DNA of 8,613 bases from Clostridia bacterium (lineage in GTDB: Bacteria > Bacillota_A > Clostridia > Oscillospirales > Acutalibacteraceae): the NCBI GenBank assembly GCA_017547865.1, contig JAFYOA010000170.1, forward strand, positions 1 to 8,613, in the 5' to 3' direction. A model generated the notes under the pieces. It saw nothing but the letters and a program-made list of their open reading frames with translations. It was not told the origin of the DNA and did no database searches. A program made the position numbers and the translations under genes. Positions 1 to 6,178 of the stretch are shown here, in pieces. Position 1 is the first letter of the stretch. Each line of letters starts with the position of its first letter.

Positions 1-345
1 GCTGTGAAAGGCCTGCCGGAAAGCCTGACCCTGACCTCCGATGAAATGATTGAAGCATTGATTGAGCCTGCCATGCAGATTGTTGACAAAGTGCAGGCTA
101 CCCTGGATATGGCCCCGCCGGAACTGCTGGCGGATGTGCTGACCGACGGCATCGTGCTCACCGGCGGTTCGGCCAATTTGTACGGCCTGGCTACCCTTCT
201 TTCGCAGAAGACCCGCGTGCCGGTTCGCCTGAACGAAAACCCGGAAGACTGCGTGCTGATGGGTTCCGCAAAGGCGCTGGAGTTCATCGATGTGGTGGAT
301 AACCGCAGTGGCGGCACGCTGAATCCCCTGCTGGCTCATTATTAA
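1..345 (+). CDS. mreB: Rod shape-determining protein MreB/Mbl, C-terminal part (5' end outside window)
   Basis: This is the last 114 residues of a bacterial actin homologue, which polymerises under the membrane and directs lateral cell-wall synthesis. Full proteins of this family are about 330-345 residues, so roughly two thirds lies upstream. The reading frame is open from base 1 (Ala-Val-Lys-Gly), so the GTG at base 4 is internal and not a start. Family hallmarks seen are the GLPESLTLTSDEM stretch followed by EALIEP, the PPELLADV helix, the phosphate-binding loop GIVLTGGSANLYGL (MreB usually has TGGGA) and the closing MGSAKALEFID segment. The tail after FID (VVDNRSGGTLNPLLAHY) is slightly longer than in E. 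coli MreB. No mreC or mreD follows; a terminator comes directly after the TAA. MreB, Mbl and MreBH paralogues cannot be told apart from this fragment, so the symbol is approximate. Confidence 0.93.
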   Translation, partial: AVKGLPESLTLTSDEMIEALIEPAMQIVDKVQATLDMAPPELLADVLTDGIVLTGGSANLYGLATLLSQKTRVPVRLNENPEDCVLMGSAKALEFIDVVDNRSGGTLNPLLAHY

Positions 346-350
346 AAAAT

Positions 351-381
351 GCGATCCGTGCTGCTGTGTGCGGATCGTTTT
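351..381 (+). terminator. Intrinsic terminator after mreB
   Basis: The arms 351-358 (GCGATCCG) and 371-378 (CGGATCGT) form seven Watson-Crick pairs plus one G-T pair around a 12-nt loop, followed by TTTT at 378-381. Six A residues at 344-349 precede the stem. The hairpin starts 5 nt after the mreB stop. The ribosome binding site of the next gene starts only 5 nt after the T-run, leaving no space for a separate promoter. Confidence 0.75.
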
Positions 382-396
382 CCTTTGGAGGAGAGT

Positions 397-1290
397 ATGA
401 TTTTGAGTGTGAGCCGCCGCACCGATGTGCCGCGTTTTTTTATGGAGTGGTTTTTGCAGCGCCTGCGGGAGGGCTATGCAGATGTGCGCAATCCCATGAA
501 CCCCCGGCGGGTGAGCCGTGTGCCGTTGACAAAAGATACGGTGGATGCGATTGTGTTCTGGACGAAAGATCCGAAGGGTCTGCTGGCCCACGGAGAGGAG
601 ATTCCTTTCCCGTATTATGTGCAGTTTACCCTGAACGACTACGGCCCGGAAGTGGAGCCGAATCTGCCAACGGTTAGCAAGCGGGTGGAAAGCTTTTGCC
701 GGCTGGCGGAAAAGCTGGGGCCGTATCGGGTCATCTGGCGGTACGATCCCATTCTTTTCAATGAAAAATACACCCCGGAGGAGCACCTGCGTCGGTTTGA
801 AAAGCTGGCAGCGGCTTTGCGCGGCTGCACCGACCAGGTGGTGATCAGCTTTTTGGATTTGTACCCGAAAATACAGAAGCGCATAGCACCGCTTAAAGCG
901 ATGGAATTGCCGGAAGAGGAACTGCGGCTTTTTGCCGGGAAACTGGCACGCATCGCCCGCGCCAACGGCATGCGCATCACTACCTGCGCGGAGAACATGG
1001 ACCTGCGGGCGCAGGGGGTAGAGCCGGGATGCTGCATTGATAAGAACCGGCTGGAACAGCTTTTGGAGAGACCGCTGAAACTTTCCAAAGACAAGAACCA
1101 GCGCCCGGCCTGCGGCTGTGTGGAAAGCGTGGACATTGGTGCCTACAACACCTGCCTGCACGGCTGCCGGTATTGCTATGCCAACGGCAGCGATGCCCTG
1201 GTGGCTCGCACCGCCGGGCAGTACGATGTTTTTTCCACAATGTTGTGCGGAAAAGTGGGAGAAGAGGATACCGTGACGGTGCGGAAATGA
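397..1290 (+). CDS. DUF1848 family protein with C-terminal radical-SAM-like cysteine cluster
   Basis: This is a 297-residue protein of unknown function. I recognise it as DUF1848 from the N-terminal SRRTD (6-10), FWTKDP (54-59), VQFTL (75-79), WRYDPI (114-119), VVISFLDLY (148-156), CAEN (197-200), CCID (212-215), NQRPACGC (234-241) and the C-terminal CLHGCRYCYAN (253-263). The last is a CX3CX2C motif (C253, C257, C260), the spacing that binds the 4Fe-4S cluster of radical SAM enzymes; C239 and C241 may bind a second metal. As I recall, the family is described as having a C-terminal cysteine cluster like that of radical SAM proteins; its reaction is not known. The ATG at 397 is chosen because GGAGG (387-391) lies 5 nt before it. 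An in-frame ATG at 349 sits inside the mreB terminator and has no ribosome binding site. No signal peptide or membrane segment is visible. Leu and Phe codons are more mixed than in the GH2 gene. Confidence 0.88.
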   Translation: MILSVSRRTDVPRFFMEWFLQRLREGYADVRNPMNPRRVSRVPLTKDTVDAIVFWTKDPKGLLAHGEEIPFPYYVQFTLNDYGPEVEPNLPTVSKRVESFCRLAEKLGPYRVIWRYDPILFNEKYTPEEHLRRFEKLAAALRGCTDQVVISFLDLYPKIQKRIAPLKAMELPEEELRLFAGKLARIARANGMRITTCAENMDLRAQGVEPGCCIDKNRLEQLLERPLKLSKDKNQRPACGCVESVDIGAYNTCLHGCRYCYANGSDALVARTAGQYDVFSTMLCGKVGEEDTVTVRK

Positions 1291-1298
1291 TAAATAGA

Positions 1299-1326
1299 AG
1301 GGTTTGACGCGTAATCGTCAAACCCT
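1299..1326. terminator. Bidirectional terminator between convergent genes
   Basis: A perfect 11-bp inverted repeat, AGGGTTTGACG at 1299-1309 and CGTCAAACCCT at 1316-1326, flanks a 6-nt loop. It lies in the 45-bp gap between the stop of the DUF1848 gene (1290) and the stop of the convergent NIF3 gene (1336). Rightward, the stem is followed by a moderately T-rich ATTGCTGTTTTA. Leftward it is followed by TCTATTTATC. It can serve both transcripts, although neither T-run is ideal. Confidence 0.8.
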
Positions 1327-1335
1327 ATTGCTGTT

Positions 1336-2151
1336 TTAAGGTGTGTAGTAGGTGCCCAGGGGCTCGTTGTGGTAATAGCAGGCCTCAATGCCGAATTTCT
1401 CCGTAATGTGGTCGGCCATCAGCTTCATGGCGTAGGTCTCGGCCATGCTGTGCTCCACCGTGATGAGCGACACGCCGCTTTCTGCCAGCGGAATACGGGA
1501 ACGTTCCTGGCTGTGGCGGTCGTAGACATCCACCAGCAGCTGGGCGCCGGCACGAAAAGCCTCCATAGAGGGCACATGGCAGCCCACGCCAATGGCTACT
1601 TTTTCCACCATCTGTTCGGCATCGCCGTTGAGACACAGGCCCGGCGCGCCGATGGCCGCCATGCGGCTACACATATATTTGGCAAAATCACTGGCCTTGG
1701 TGGGGGCAATACGGTAAATGCCCAGAGAGTTTTTGCCGGTGGTCACTTCACTTCGTCCGGGGTGAATGTAATCCAGTTCCTGCACCAGGTCGGTCAGTCC
1801 CAAAAGTTTCGCAAATCCGTCCCGAATACCGATCTCCGGGTAGTGATCCCAGGTGTCGTGCAGGTTCATTTCCACCATGTTGTTTTCCCGCAGCACTTCC
1901 AGGCGCTTGCGGTACCAGGGCAGCGTTTCCGGGTCTTCTTTGGTTTTCCAGAAAGGCAGCTCATGGGAAATAAACAGATTGCAGCCGTCGGCCGCGGCAG
2001 CTTTCAGGTTGTCCACGCAGGCGCTCCAGCCGGTACCTACCTTGATGATTTGGGTGTTTTCATCGCCGAAGTGGATGTTATCGATGGTGGTCTCCCGGTT
2101 TACCCAGTGGGCGTCTTTTAAAAAATATTCAAACAGTTCGCGTACGGTCAT
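1336..2151 (-). CDS. NIF3-family (YbgI-like) dinuclear metal centre protein
   Basis: This 271-residue protein matches the NIF3/YbgI family, ring-shaped hexamers with a two-metal site; their cellular role is poorly defined and often annotated as GTP cyclohydrolase I type 2-like. Visible family elements are the central GCNLFISHELPFW segment (H63), HDTWD (H98, D102), the GIRDGFAKLLGL segment (108-119), which corresponds to GxNDxLAxxLGL, and the C-terminal EHSMAE (H234, E238). These positions fit the metal ligands I remember for E. coli YbgI (H63, H64, D101, H215, E219), except that the second His is Glu here (E64). The length fits the short form without the inserted PII-like domain. The ATG at 2151 has GAGGA (2163-2159) 7 nt upstream. 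It follows the M32 gene in the same direction but is separated from it by a terminator hairpin. I give no symbol because the biochemical role is uncertain. Confidence 0.87.
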   Translation of the reverse strand: MTVRELFEYFLKDAHWVNRETTIDNIHFGDENTQIIKVGTGWSACVDNLKAAAADGCNLFISHELPFWKTKEDPETLPWYRKRLEVLRENNMVEMNLHDTWDHYPEIGIRDGFAKLLGLTDLVQELDYIHPGRSEVTTGKNSLGIYRIAPTKASDFAKYMCSRMAAIGAPGLCLNGDAEQMVEKVAIGVGCHVPSMEAFRAGAQLLVDVYDRHSQERSRIPLAESGVSLITVEHSMAETYAMKLMADHITEKFGIEACYYHNEPLGTYYTP

Positions 2152-2160
2152 AGGGCATTC

Positions 2161-2177
2161 CTCTTTTCAAAAAAGAG
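2161..2177 (-). promoter_or_regulatory. Possible ribosome-site-masking hairpin before the NIF3 gene
   Basis: CTCTTTT (2161-2167) and AAAAGAG (2171-2177) are perfectly complementary around a 3-nt loop. In the leftward transcript the terminator's CUCUUUU tail could therefore pair with AAAAGAG, covering three bases of the GAGGA ribosome binding site (2159-2163). Bases 2175-2177 are shared with the terminator stem, so the two hairpins compete at the base. The stem is A-U rich and weak, and any function is inferred. Confidence 0.35.
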
Positions 2178-2197
2178 CAGAACACGGGGTTCTGCTC
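2175..2197 (-). terminator. Intrinsic terminator after the M32 carboxypeptidase gene
   Basis: A perfect 9-bp stem, GAGCAGAAC (2175-2183) with GTTCTGCTC (2189-2197), surrounds a 5-nt loop. Read leftward it is followed by six T residues (2174-2169), a textbook intrinsic terminator 17 nt after the M32 stop. The rightward side also has a T-run (2199-2203) but no gene converges on it here. Only five bases separate the leftward T-run from the ribosome binding site of the NIF3 gene. Confidence 0.88.
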
Positions 2198-2214
2198 CTT
2201 TTTGTTATTGGCAA

Positions 2215-3711
2215 TTACAGGTTGTACAGTTCGCTGTATTTTTTCACCAGGTAATCGGTGTAAATGGTGGGATCAAACTCACCGCAGGCATTGGCAATCA
2301 CGTCGGCAGGCTCTTTCAAACCGCCGAACTTGTGCACCTTTTCTTTCAGCCAGTTGGTCACGGGAGAGAGATCGCCCTTGGCGACGCTGTCCCAAATTTC
2401 CACATCCTGCTCCATGTTCTTCAGCATCTGTGCGCCGTAGGCACTGCCCAGAGCATAAGAGGGGAAGTAGCCGATCATGCCGCCGGACCAGTGGGTATCC
2501 TGCAGGCAGCCGCGGGTATCATCCGGCACGTCCACGCCCAGGTATTCCTTGTACAGGCGGTTCCAGGTGGCGGGAATGTCTTTCACTTCCAGTTCGCCGC
2601 CGATCACGGCCTTTTCGATCTCGTAGCGGATCATAATGTGCAGGCAGTACGTGAGTTCATCTGCTTCGGTGCGGATGAGAGAGGGTTCGGCGCGGTTCAC
2701 AGCCTTGTAGAACTGCTCGGCGGTAACGCCTTTCAGCTGTTCCGGGAAGAACTCCTGTACCTTGGGGAAGATGGCCTCGATGAAGGGCTTGGAGCGGCCA
2801 ATGAGGTTTTCGTAGAAGCGGGACTGGCTTTCGTGTACGCCCATGGAAACACCGCCGGCCAGGCAGGAATACTGCACTTCGTCGCAGATGTTCAGTTCGT
2901 ACATGGCGTGGCCGCCTTCGTGGATCACGGAGTACATGGAGGAGTTCAGGTTGTCCTCTTTGTAGTTGGTGGTGATGCGCACGTCTTTGTTGTTGAAATT
3001 CAAAGTGAAGGGATGCTCGGTTTCACCGATGGTGCAGTGCTTGCGGTCCAGACCGATGACTTCCATCAGGTAATCGGAATATTTGCGCTGCACTTCGATG
3101 GGATAATGCTGGTGCATAAAGCTGTCGTCGATCTGTTCCTTTTCTTTGATGGCCAGAATGACCGGTACGACCTTTTCGCGGATGGCGCCGAAGAACTTAT
3201 CCAGGTATTCGGTGGTCATGCCGCGTTCGTATTCGTTCAGCAGGGCATCGTAGGCGGGCAGGTCGGCGTTGTAGTAACCGGCAAATTTGCGGTTAAAGGC
3301 AAATACTTTTTCCAGCAGAGGGCAGAAAGAAGCAAAGTCGTTTTCTGCCTTGGCCTTGTGCCACACGGCGTCGGCCTCGTTGCACAGCATGGCGTATTCC
3401 ATGTACTCTTCGGCGGGGATGATGGAGAGCTTCTTGAAATCACGGGAGAGCACTTCCACCTGGCGCTTCTGCAGGTCGGTCAGTTCATCGGTGTGCTCAC
3501 CGAGAAAAGCCAGCAGCTCGCCCACTTCGGGAGAAGCGAACAGCTTGTGGCTTTCGCCGGCGAGAATGCCCAGTGCCACGCCGCGGCCGGCAGCGGTATC
3601 GCTGGGGGCAACGGTGGAGCCATCCAAATGAATGCTGGACATAGCCACACCAAAGGCGTACATTTTTTTCTGCAGCTGGTCAAGCTGCTCCAAAGCCTGT
3701 TTCAATTCCAT
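2215..3711 (-). CDS. M32 family metallocarboxypeptidase (Taq/Pfu carboxypeptidase type)
   Basis: This 498-residue zinc-type carboxypeptidase removes C-terminal residues from peptides and is probably cytoplasmic, since no signal peptide is visible. All the signature motifs of peptidase family M32 are present in order: HPF (233-235), DVRITT (243-248), the metal-binding HEGGH (264-268, catalytic E265), HESQ (293-296, with E294 as the likely third metal ligand), IRTEAD (346-351) and GCLQDTHW (401-408). The length is normal for the family (about 500). The ATG at 3711 is preferred because GAGGA (3724-3720) lies 8 nt upstream. A TTG seven codons earlier (3732) has no ribosome binding site. The gene begins 24 nt after the stop of the GH36 gene with no hairpin between, so the two are probably co-transcribed. 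A terminator follows its stop. A role in peptide turnover is expected; a specific link to sugar use is not evident. Confidence 0.95.
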   Translation of the reverse strand: MELKQALEQLDQLQKKMYAFGVAMSSIHLDGSTVAPSDTAAGRGVALGILAGESHKLFASPEVGELLAFLGEHTDELTDLQKRQVEVLSRDFKKLSIIPAEEYMEYAMLCNEADAVWHKAKAENDFASFCPLLEKVFAFNRKFAGYYNADLPAYDALLNEYERGMTTEYLDKFFGAIREKVVPVILAIKEKEQIDDSFMHQHYPIEVQRKYSDYLMEVIGLDRKHCTIGETEHPFTLNFNNKDVRITTNYKEDNLNSSMYSVIHEGGHAMYELNICDEVQYSCLAGGVSMGVHESQSRFYENLIGRSKPFIEAIFPKVQEFFPEQLKGVTAEQFYKAVNRAEPSLIRTEADELTYCLHIMIRYEIEKAVIGGELEVKDIPATWNRLYKEYLGVDVPDDTRGCLQDTHWSGGMIGYFPSYALGSAYGAQMLKNMEQDVEIWDSVAKGDLSPVTNWLKEKVHKFGGLKEPADVIANACGEFDPTIYTDYLVKKYSELYNL

Positions 3712-3735
3712 GGGAGTATTCCTCACTTTCAAAAT

Positions 3736-5910
3736 TTAAATCTTTTCAAATACGCGGATCTCGCTCTTGTAGTCGCGGTCGCATACCCAGGGTAGGCCGC
3801 GGCCCATCAGCAGGCTGCCGCTGTAAATTTCGCCGGTGGCCACATCGTGGTACTGGGCGGTGCGGTCCAGGCCTTCCAGGCGCACCCACAGGTGGGGGGC
3901 ATTGGCAATGGCCTTGGTTACATACAGGCAGGCGGCCACTTTGCTCTTGTCTTCAGAGATAAACTCCAGTGCCACATGGCCGGCTTCGCCCGGGTTCACC
4001 AGGCGGTACAGGTCACCCTTGTGGAATATCTCACCCAGTTCGCGGTAGCGTTTTACCTGTGCCTTTACTTCGTCCATCTCTTCTTCGGTCAACTTGTTCA
4101 GGTCAAGTTCATAGCCCAGCTGACCGGGGGTGGCTACATCGCCGCGCATGGAAATGGGAGTGACACGGTGTACCTGGTGGTTCGGCACGGCAGATACATG
4201 GCAGCCCATGGAAGAATAGGGGTAGCAGATGCTGGTGCCGTACTGGATGAACAGGCGTTCCACGGCATCGGTGTCGTCGCTTGTCCAGGTCTGGGGCATA
4301 TAGTGCAGCATACCGGCATCAAAACGGCCGCCGCCGCCGCTGCAGCTCTCAAACAGAATATGGGGGAAAGCGGAGGTGATCTCTCCCAGGCAGCGGTACA
4401 GGCCCAGCATATAGCGGTGGTACACTTCGCCCTGGTTTTCTGCAGGCAGAAGAGCAGAGCCCACTTCCGTCATGTTGCGGTTCATGTCCCACTTAACGTA
4501 GGCAATGGGGGCGCTCTTCAGCACACCGCTGATGGTCTCGATGATGTAATCGCAAACGTCTTTGCGGGAAAGGTCGAGGATCAGCTGATTGCGGGAAGGC
4601 GTGCGGTCGCAGCCGTCCACGTGCAGGCACCAATCCGGGTGCTTGCGGTACAGTTCGCTGTCTTCGCTGATCATTTCGGGTTCAAACCACAGGCCGAACT
4701 GCATGCCCAGGCCGTTGACACGCTTGGCCAGGCCGTCCAGGCCTTCGGGCAGCTTGCTTTCGTATACAAACCAGTCGCCCAGAGAGGAGTGGTCGTCGTC
4801 GCGGTGGCCGAACCAGCCGTCGTCCAGCACCATCAAATCCAAACCGGCTTCGGCAGCTTTGGCGGCAATGGCGGCAATTTTGTCACCGTTGAAATTAAAG
4901 TAGGTGGCTTCCCAGTTATTGATGAGAGCATAGCGCTCTTTTTCTTTGAACTCGCCGCGGCACAGGCGGGTGCGGTACAGTTTGTGGTAAATACGGGACA
5001 TGCCGCCGATGCCCTCGGCAGAGAAGACCAGCACGGCTTCCGGCGTCTGGAAGGAAGCACCGGGGATCAGCTGCCAGGAGAAGTCAAAGGGATTGATGCC
5101 GATGAATGCACGGGTGCAGCCGTAGGGCTCCACTTCTGTTCCGGCGGTAAAGTTGCCGCTGTACACCAGGTTCATGGCCCAGGTGCGGCCGTTTTGCTCG
5201 GTGGTGGTTTCATCCAGCAGGGCAATAAAGGGATTGTGCATGGCAGAACTTGCGCCGCGCATACTTTCCGCGGCCATTTTGCCTTCCATCACCGGCACAC
5301 GCTGGGGGAAGCGTTCGCGGGCCCAGGCGCCGGGCAGGTGCAGCAGGTGCAGGTTCTGTTCCTGCAGGTCCAGTGCGGCGCTCAGTGCTTCTTTGATCAC
5401 AGCGGTCTCGGTGCCGTTGTTCTCAATGCGGGCGCTGCGGGTAATGGCATTGAAGTGGGGGAAGACCGTGTAGACCAGCACCACGGTCAGACCGGTGCGG
5501 GTGTCTTTCAGGGTCACTTCCAGCGTCTGCACATCGTCGCCGGATTCGGCGTAGGTGGCGGGCAGACCGCACAGCCTGGGTTTACCGGTTACAATGCTGT
5601 GGGAATCGTACGCCAGTTTGGTAATGCGGCTGCCGTCGGCATACTGCACGTGCAGGGCAGGGGAGCGGACGTCTGCGCTGCCGAAGGTGGGGTATTCCAT
5701 GGGCAGGGTACCGGTGGAAAGCCCGGGCAGGTCGGTGGCGGCAAAGGCGCGGTCTTTTGCCTGCAGCATCTGTGCAAAGCAGCCGTCGGTCTCCAGCGCT
5801 TCGCCCCAATACAGGTGCACCAGGGCTTTGTCTTCGTACAGGCCAAAGAGGTAGCTGGTGGTATCGGTTTTCAGGTGAAAAATCTTTTCTTTTTCGTTGA
5901 ATGTGATCAT
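3736..5910 (-). CDS. GH36 alpha-galactosidase
   Basis: This 724-residue enzyme releases terminal alpha-1,6-linked galactose from melibiose, raffinose-type sugars or galactomannan fragments. It has the order typical of bacterial GH36: an N-terminal beta-sandwich (about 1-320), a TIM barrel (about 325-630) and a small C-terminal beta domain. Barrel motifs are NNWEATYF (331-338), LDDGWFG (362-368), GLWFEPEM (406-413), YVKWDMNR (471-478) and ESCSGGGGRFD (521-531). D475 is the expected nucleophile and D545 in WTSDDTDA (542-549) the expected acid/base; their 70-residue spacing matches Geobacillus AgaA as I remember it (D478/D548). The length and the NNWEATYF motif fit the tetrameric bacterial subgroup. 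No signal peptide is seen, so it acts on imported sugars. The ATG at 5910 has GGGAGG (5923-5918) 7 nt upstream; a 29-codon in-frame extension to 5997 is rejected because it lacks such a site. The gene heads a leftward unit with M32 and is divergent from the GH2 gene. Confidence 0.96.
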   Translation of the reverse strand: MITFNEKEKIFHLKTDTTSYLFGLYEDKALVHLYWGEALETDGCFAQMLQAKDRAFAATDLPGLSTGTLPMEYPTFGSADVRSPALHVQYADGSRITKLAYDSHSIVTGKPRLCGLPATYAESGDDVQTLEVTLKDTRTGLTVVLVYTVFPHFNAITRSARIENNGTETAVIKEALSAALDLQEQNLHLLHLPGAWARERFPQRVPVMEGKMAAESMRGASSAMHNPFIALLDETTTEQNGRTWAMNLVYSGNFTAGTEVEPYGCTRAFIGINPFDFSWQLIPGASFQTPEAVLVFSAEGIGGMSRIYHKLYRTRLCRGEFKEKERYALINNWEATYFNFNGDKIAAIAAKAAEAGLDLMVLDDGWFGHRDDDHSSLGDWFVYESKLPEGLDGLAKRVNGLGMQFGLWFEPEMISEDSELYRKHPDWCLHVDGCDRTPSRNQLILDLSRKDVCDYIIETISGVLKSAPIAYVKWDMNRNMTEVGSALLPAENQGEVYHRYMLGLYRCLGEITSAFPHILFESCSGGGGRFDAGMLHYMPQTWTSDDTDAVERLFIQYGTSICYPYSSMGCHVSAVPNHQVHRVTPISMRGDVATPGQLGYELDLNKLTEEEMDEVKAQVKRYRELGEIFHKGDLYRLVNPGEAGHVALEFISEDKSKVAACLYVTKAIANAPHLWVRLEGLDRTAQYHDVATGEIYSGSLLMGRGLPWVCDRDYKSEIRVFEKI

Positions 5911-5917
5911 ATTGTTT

Positions 5918-5923
5918 CCTCCC
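5918..5923 (-). promoter_or_regulatory. Ribosome binding site fixing the GH36 start
   Basis: GGGAGG on the minus strand lies 7 nt before the ATG at 5910 and decides this start over an upstream in-frame ATG at 5997. The bases just upstream (CCCG at 5930-5927) could pair with GGG of the site, but the stem would be only three to four pairs. Confidence 0.85.
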
Positions 5924-5948
5924 GTGCGGGAATGTTTTCTTCCTCTAT

Positions 5949-5977
5949 ACTGTACACGATTTTGAAGAAAAGCGCAA
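5949..5977 (-). promoter_or_regulatory. Weak candidate promoter for the GH36-M32 unit
   Basis: On the minus strand TTGCGC (5977-5972) and TACAGT (5954-5949) are 17 nt apart, giving a leader of about 30 nt. Agreement with TTGACA/TATAAT is only 3/6 and 4/6. No better pair was found by eye in 5911-6178, so the true promoter may depend on an activator or lie elsewhere in this gap. Confidence 0.3.
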
Positions 5978-6073
5978 TTGTTTTTTGTTGCAGACACTGT
6001 AAGAAACGTGCGCTATGCCGAATATGGCAATTTTATTGGGCAGTGCGGTGGAGTTTTGCATGAAATTTGTGTG

Positions 6074-6118
6074 AATTTTATTTATTTTTCTTGACCTGCG
6101 GGGGATATCTGTTATACT
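6074..6118 (+). promoter_or_regulatory. Strong sigma-A-type promoter for the GH2 gene
   Basis: TTGACC (6091-6096) and TATACT (6113-6118) are separated by 16 nt and each match the consensus at five of six bases. The very A+T-rich stretch directly upstream (6074-6090) could act as an UP element. Transcription would start near 6125, giving a leader of about 54 nt before the ATG at 6179. The leader contains AAAGGAAG (6163-6170) as ribosome binding site. Confidence 0.8.
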
Positions 6119-6127
6119 TATCATGGT

Positions 6128-6147
6128 AGGTGGTTTGTTTGCCACTT
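6128..6147 (+). promoter_or_regulatory. Imperfect inverted repeat at the GH2 transcript start
   Basis: AGGTGG (6128-6133) and CCACTT (6142-6147) pair with one G-T wobble around an 8-nt loop, about 10 nt after the -10 box. The position would suit a repressor operator or a weak leader hairpin. It is short and could be chance. Confidence 0.25.
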
Positions 6148-6178
6148 GTTTTGAACCGGATGAAAGGAAGATTTTTGT

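Noticed and set aside
349..396. Upstream ATG extending the DUF1848 protein by 16 residues
   Set aside because: It lies in the terminator hairpin, lacks a ribosome binding site, and the family begins at the ILSVSRRTD strand just after the ATG at 397.
1369..2121. 250-codon open frame on the plus strand, opposite the NIF3 gene
   Set aside because: Antisense of a recognisable NIF3-family protein; no ribosome site or domain.
2332..3795. 487-codon open frame on the plus strand, opposite the M32 gene
   Set aside because: The minus strand carries all M32 signature motifs in order. The plus-strand product is His/Gly/Val/Phe-rich without motifs, a typical shadow.
5911..5997. 29-residue N-terminal extension of the GH36 protein
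   Set aside because: The ATG at 5910 has an ideal GGGAGG site; the extension would overlap the control region and has no family counterpart.
6000..6014. Possible catabolite-control (cre) site TAAGAAACGTGCGCT
   Set aside because: It misses the WTGNAANCGNWNNCW pattern at three informative positions, so it is not better than chance.
6014..6045. Short inverted and direct repeats TGCC/GGCA and TGGCA/TGGGCA in the divergent region
   Set aside because: Only 4-5 bp matches with mismatched centres; expected by chance in a gap of this size.
3847..6063. 738-codon open frame on the plus strand, opposite the GH36 gene
   Set aside because: It is the antisense shadow of a clear GH36 enzyme whose codon bias avoids TTA, CTA and TCA, which keeps the opposite frame open. 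The product is a repetitive mix of Gly, Val, Ala, His and Gln with no recognisable domain, and I saw no credible start signal.
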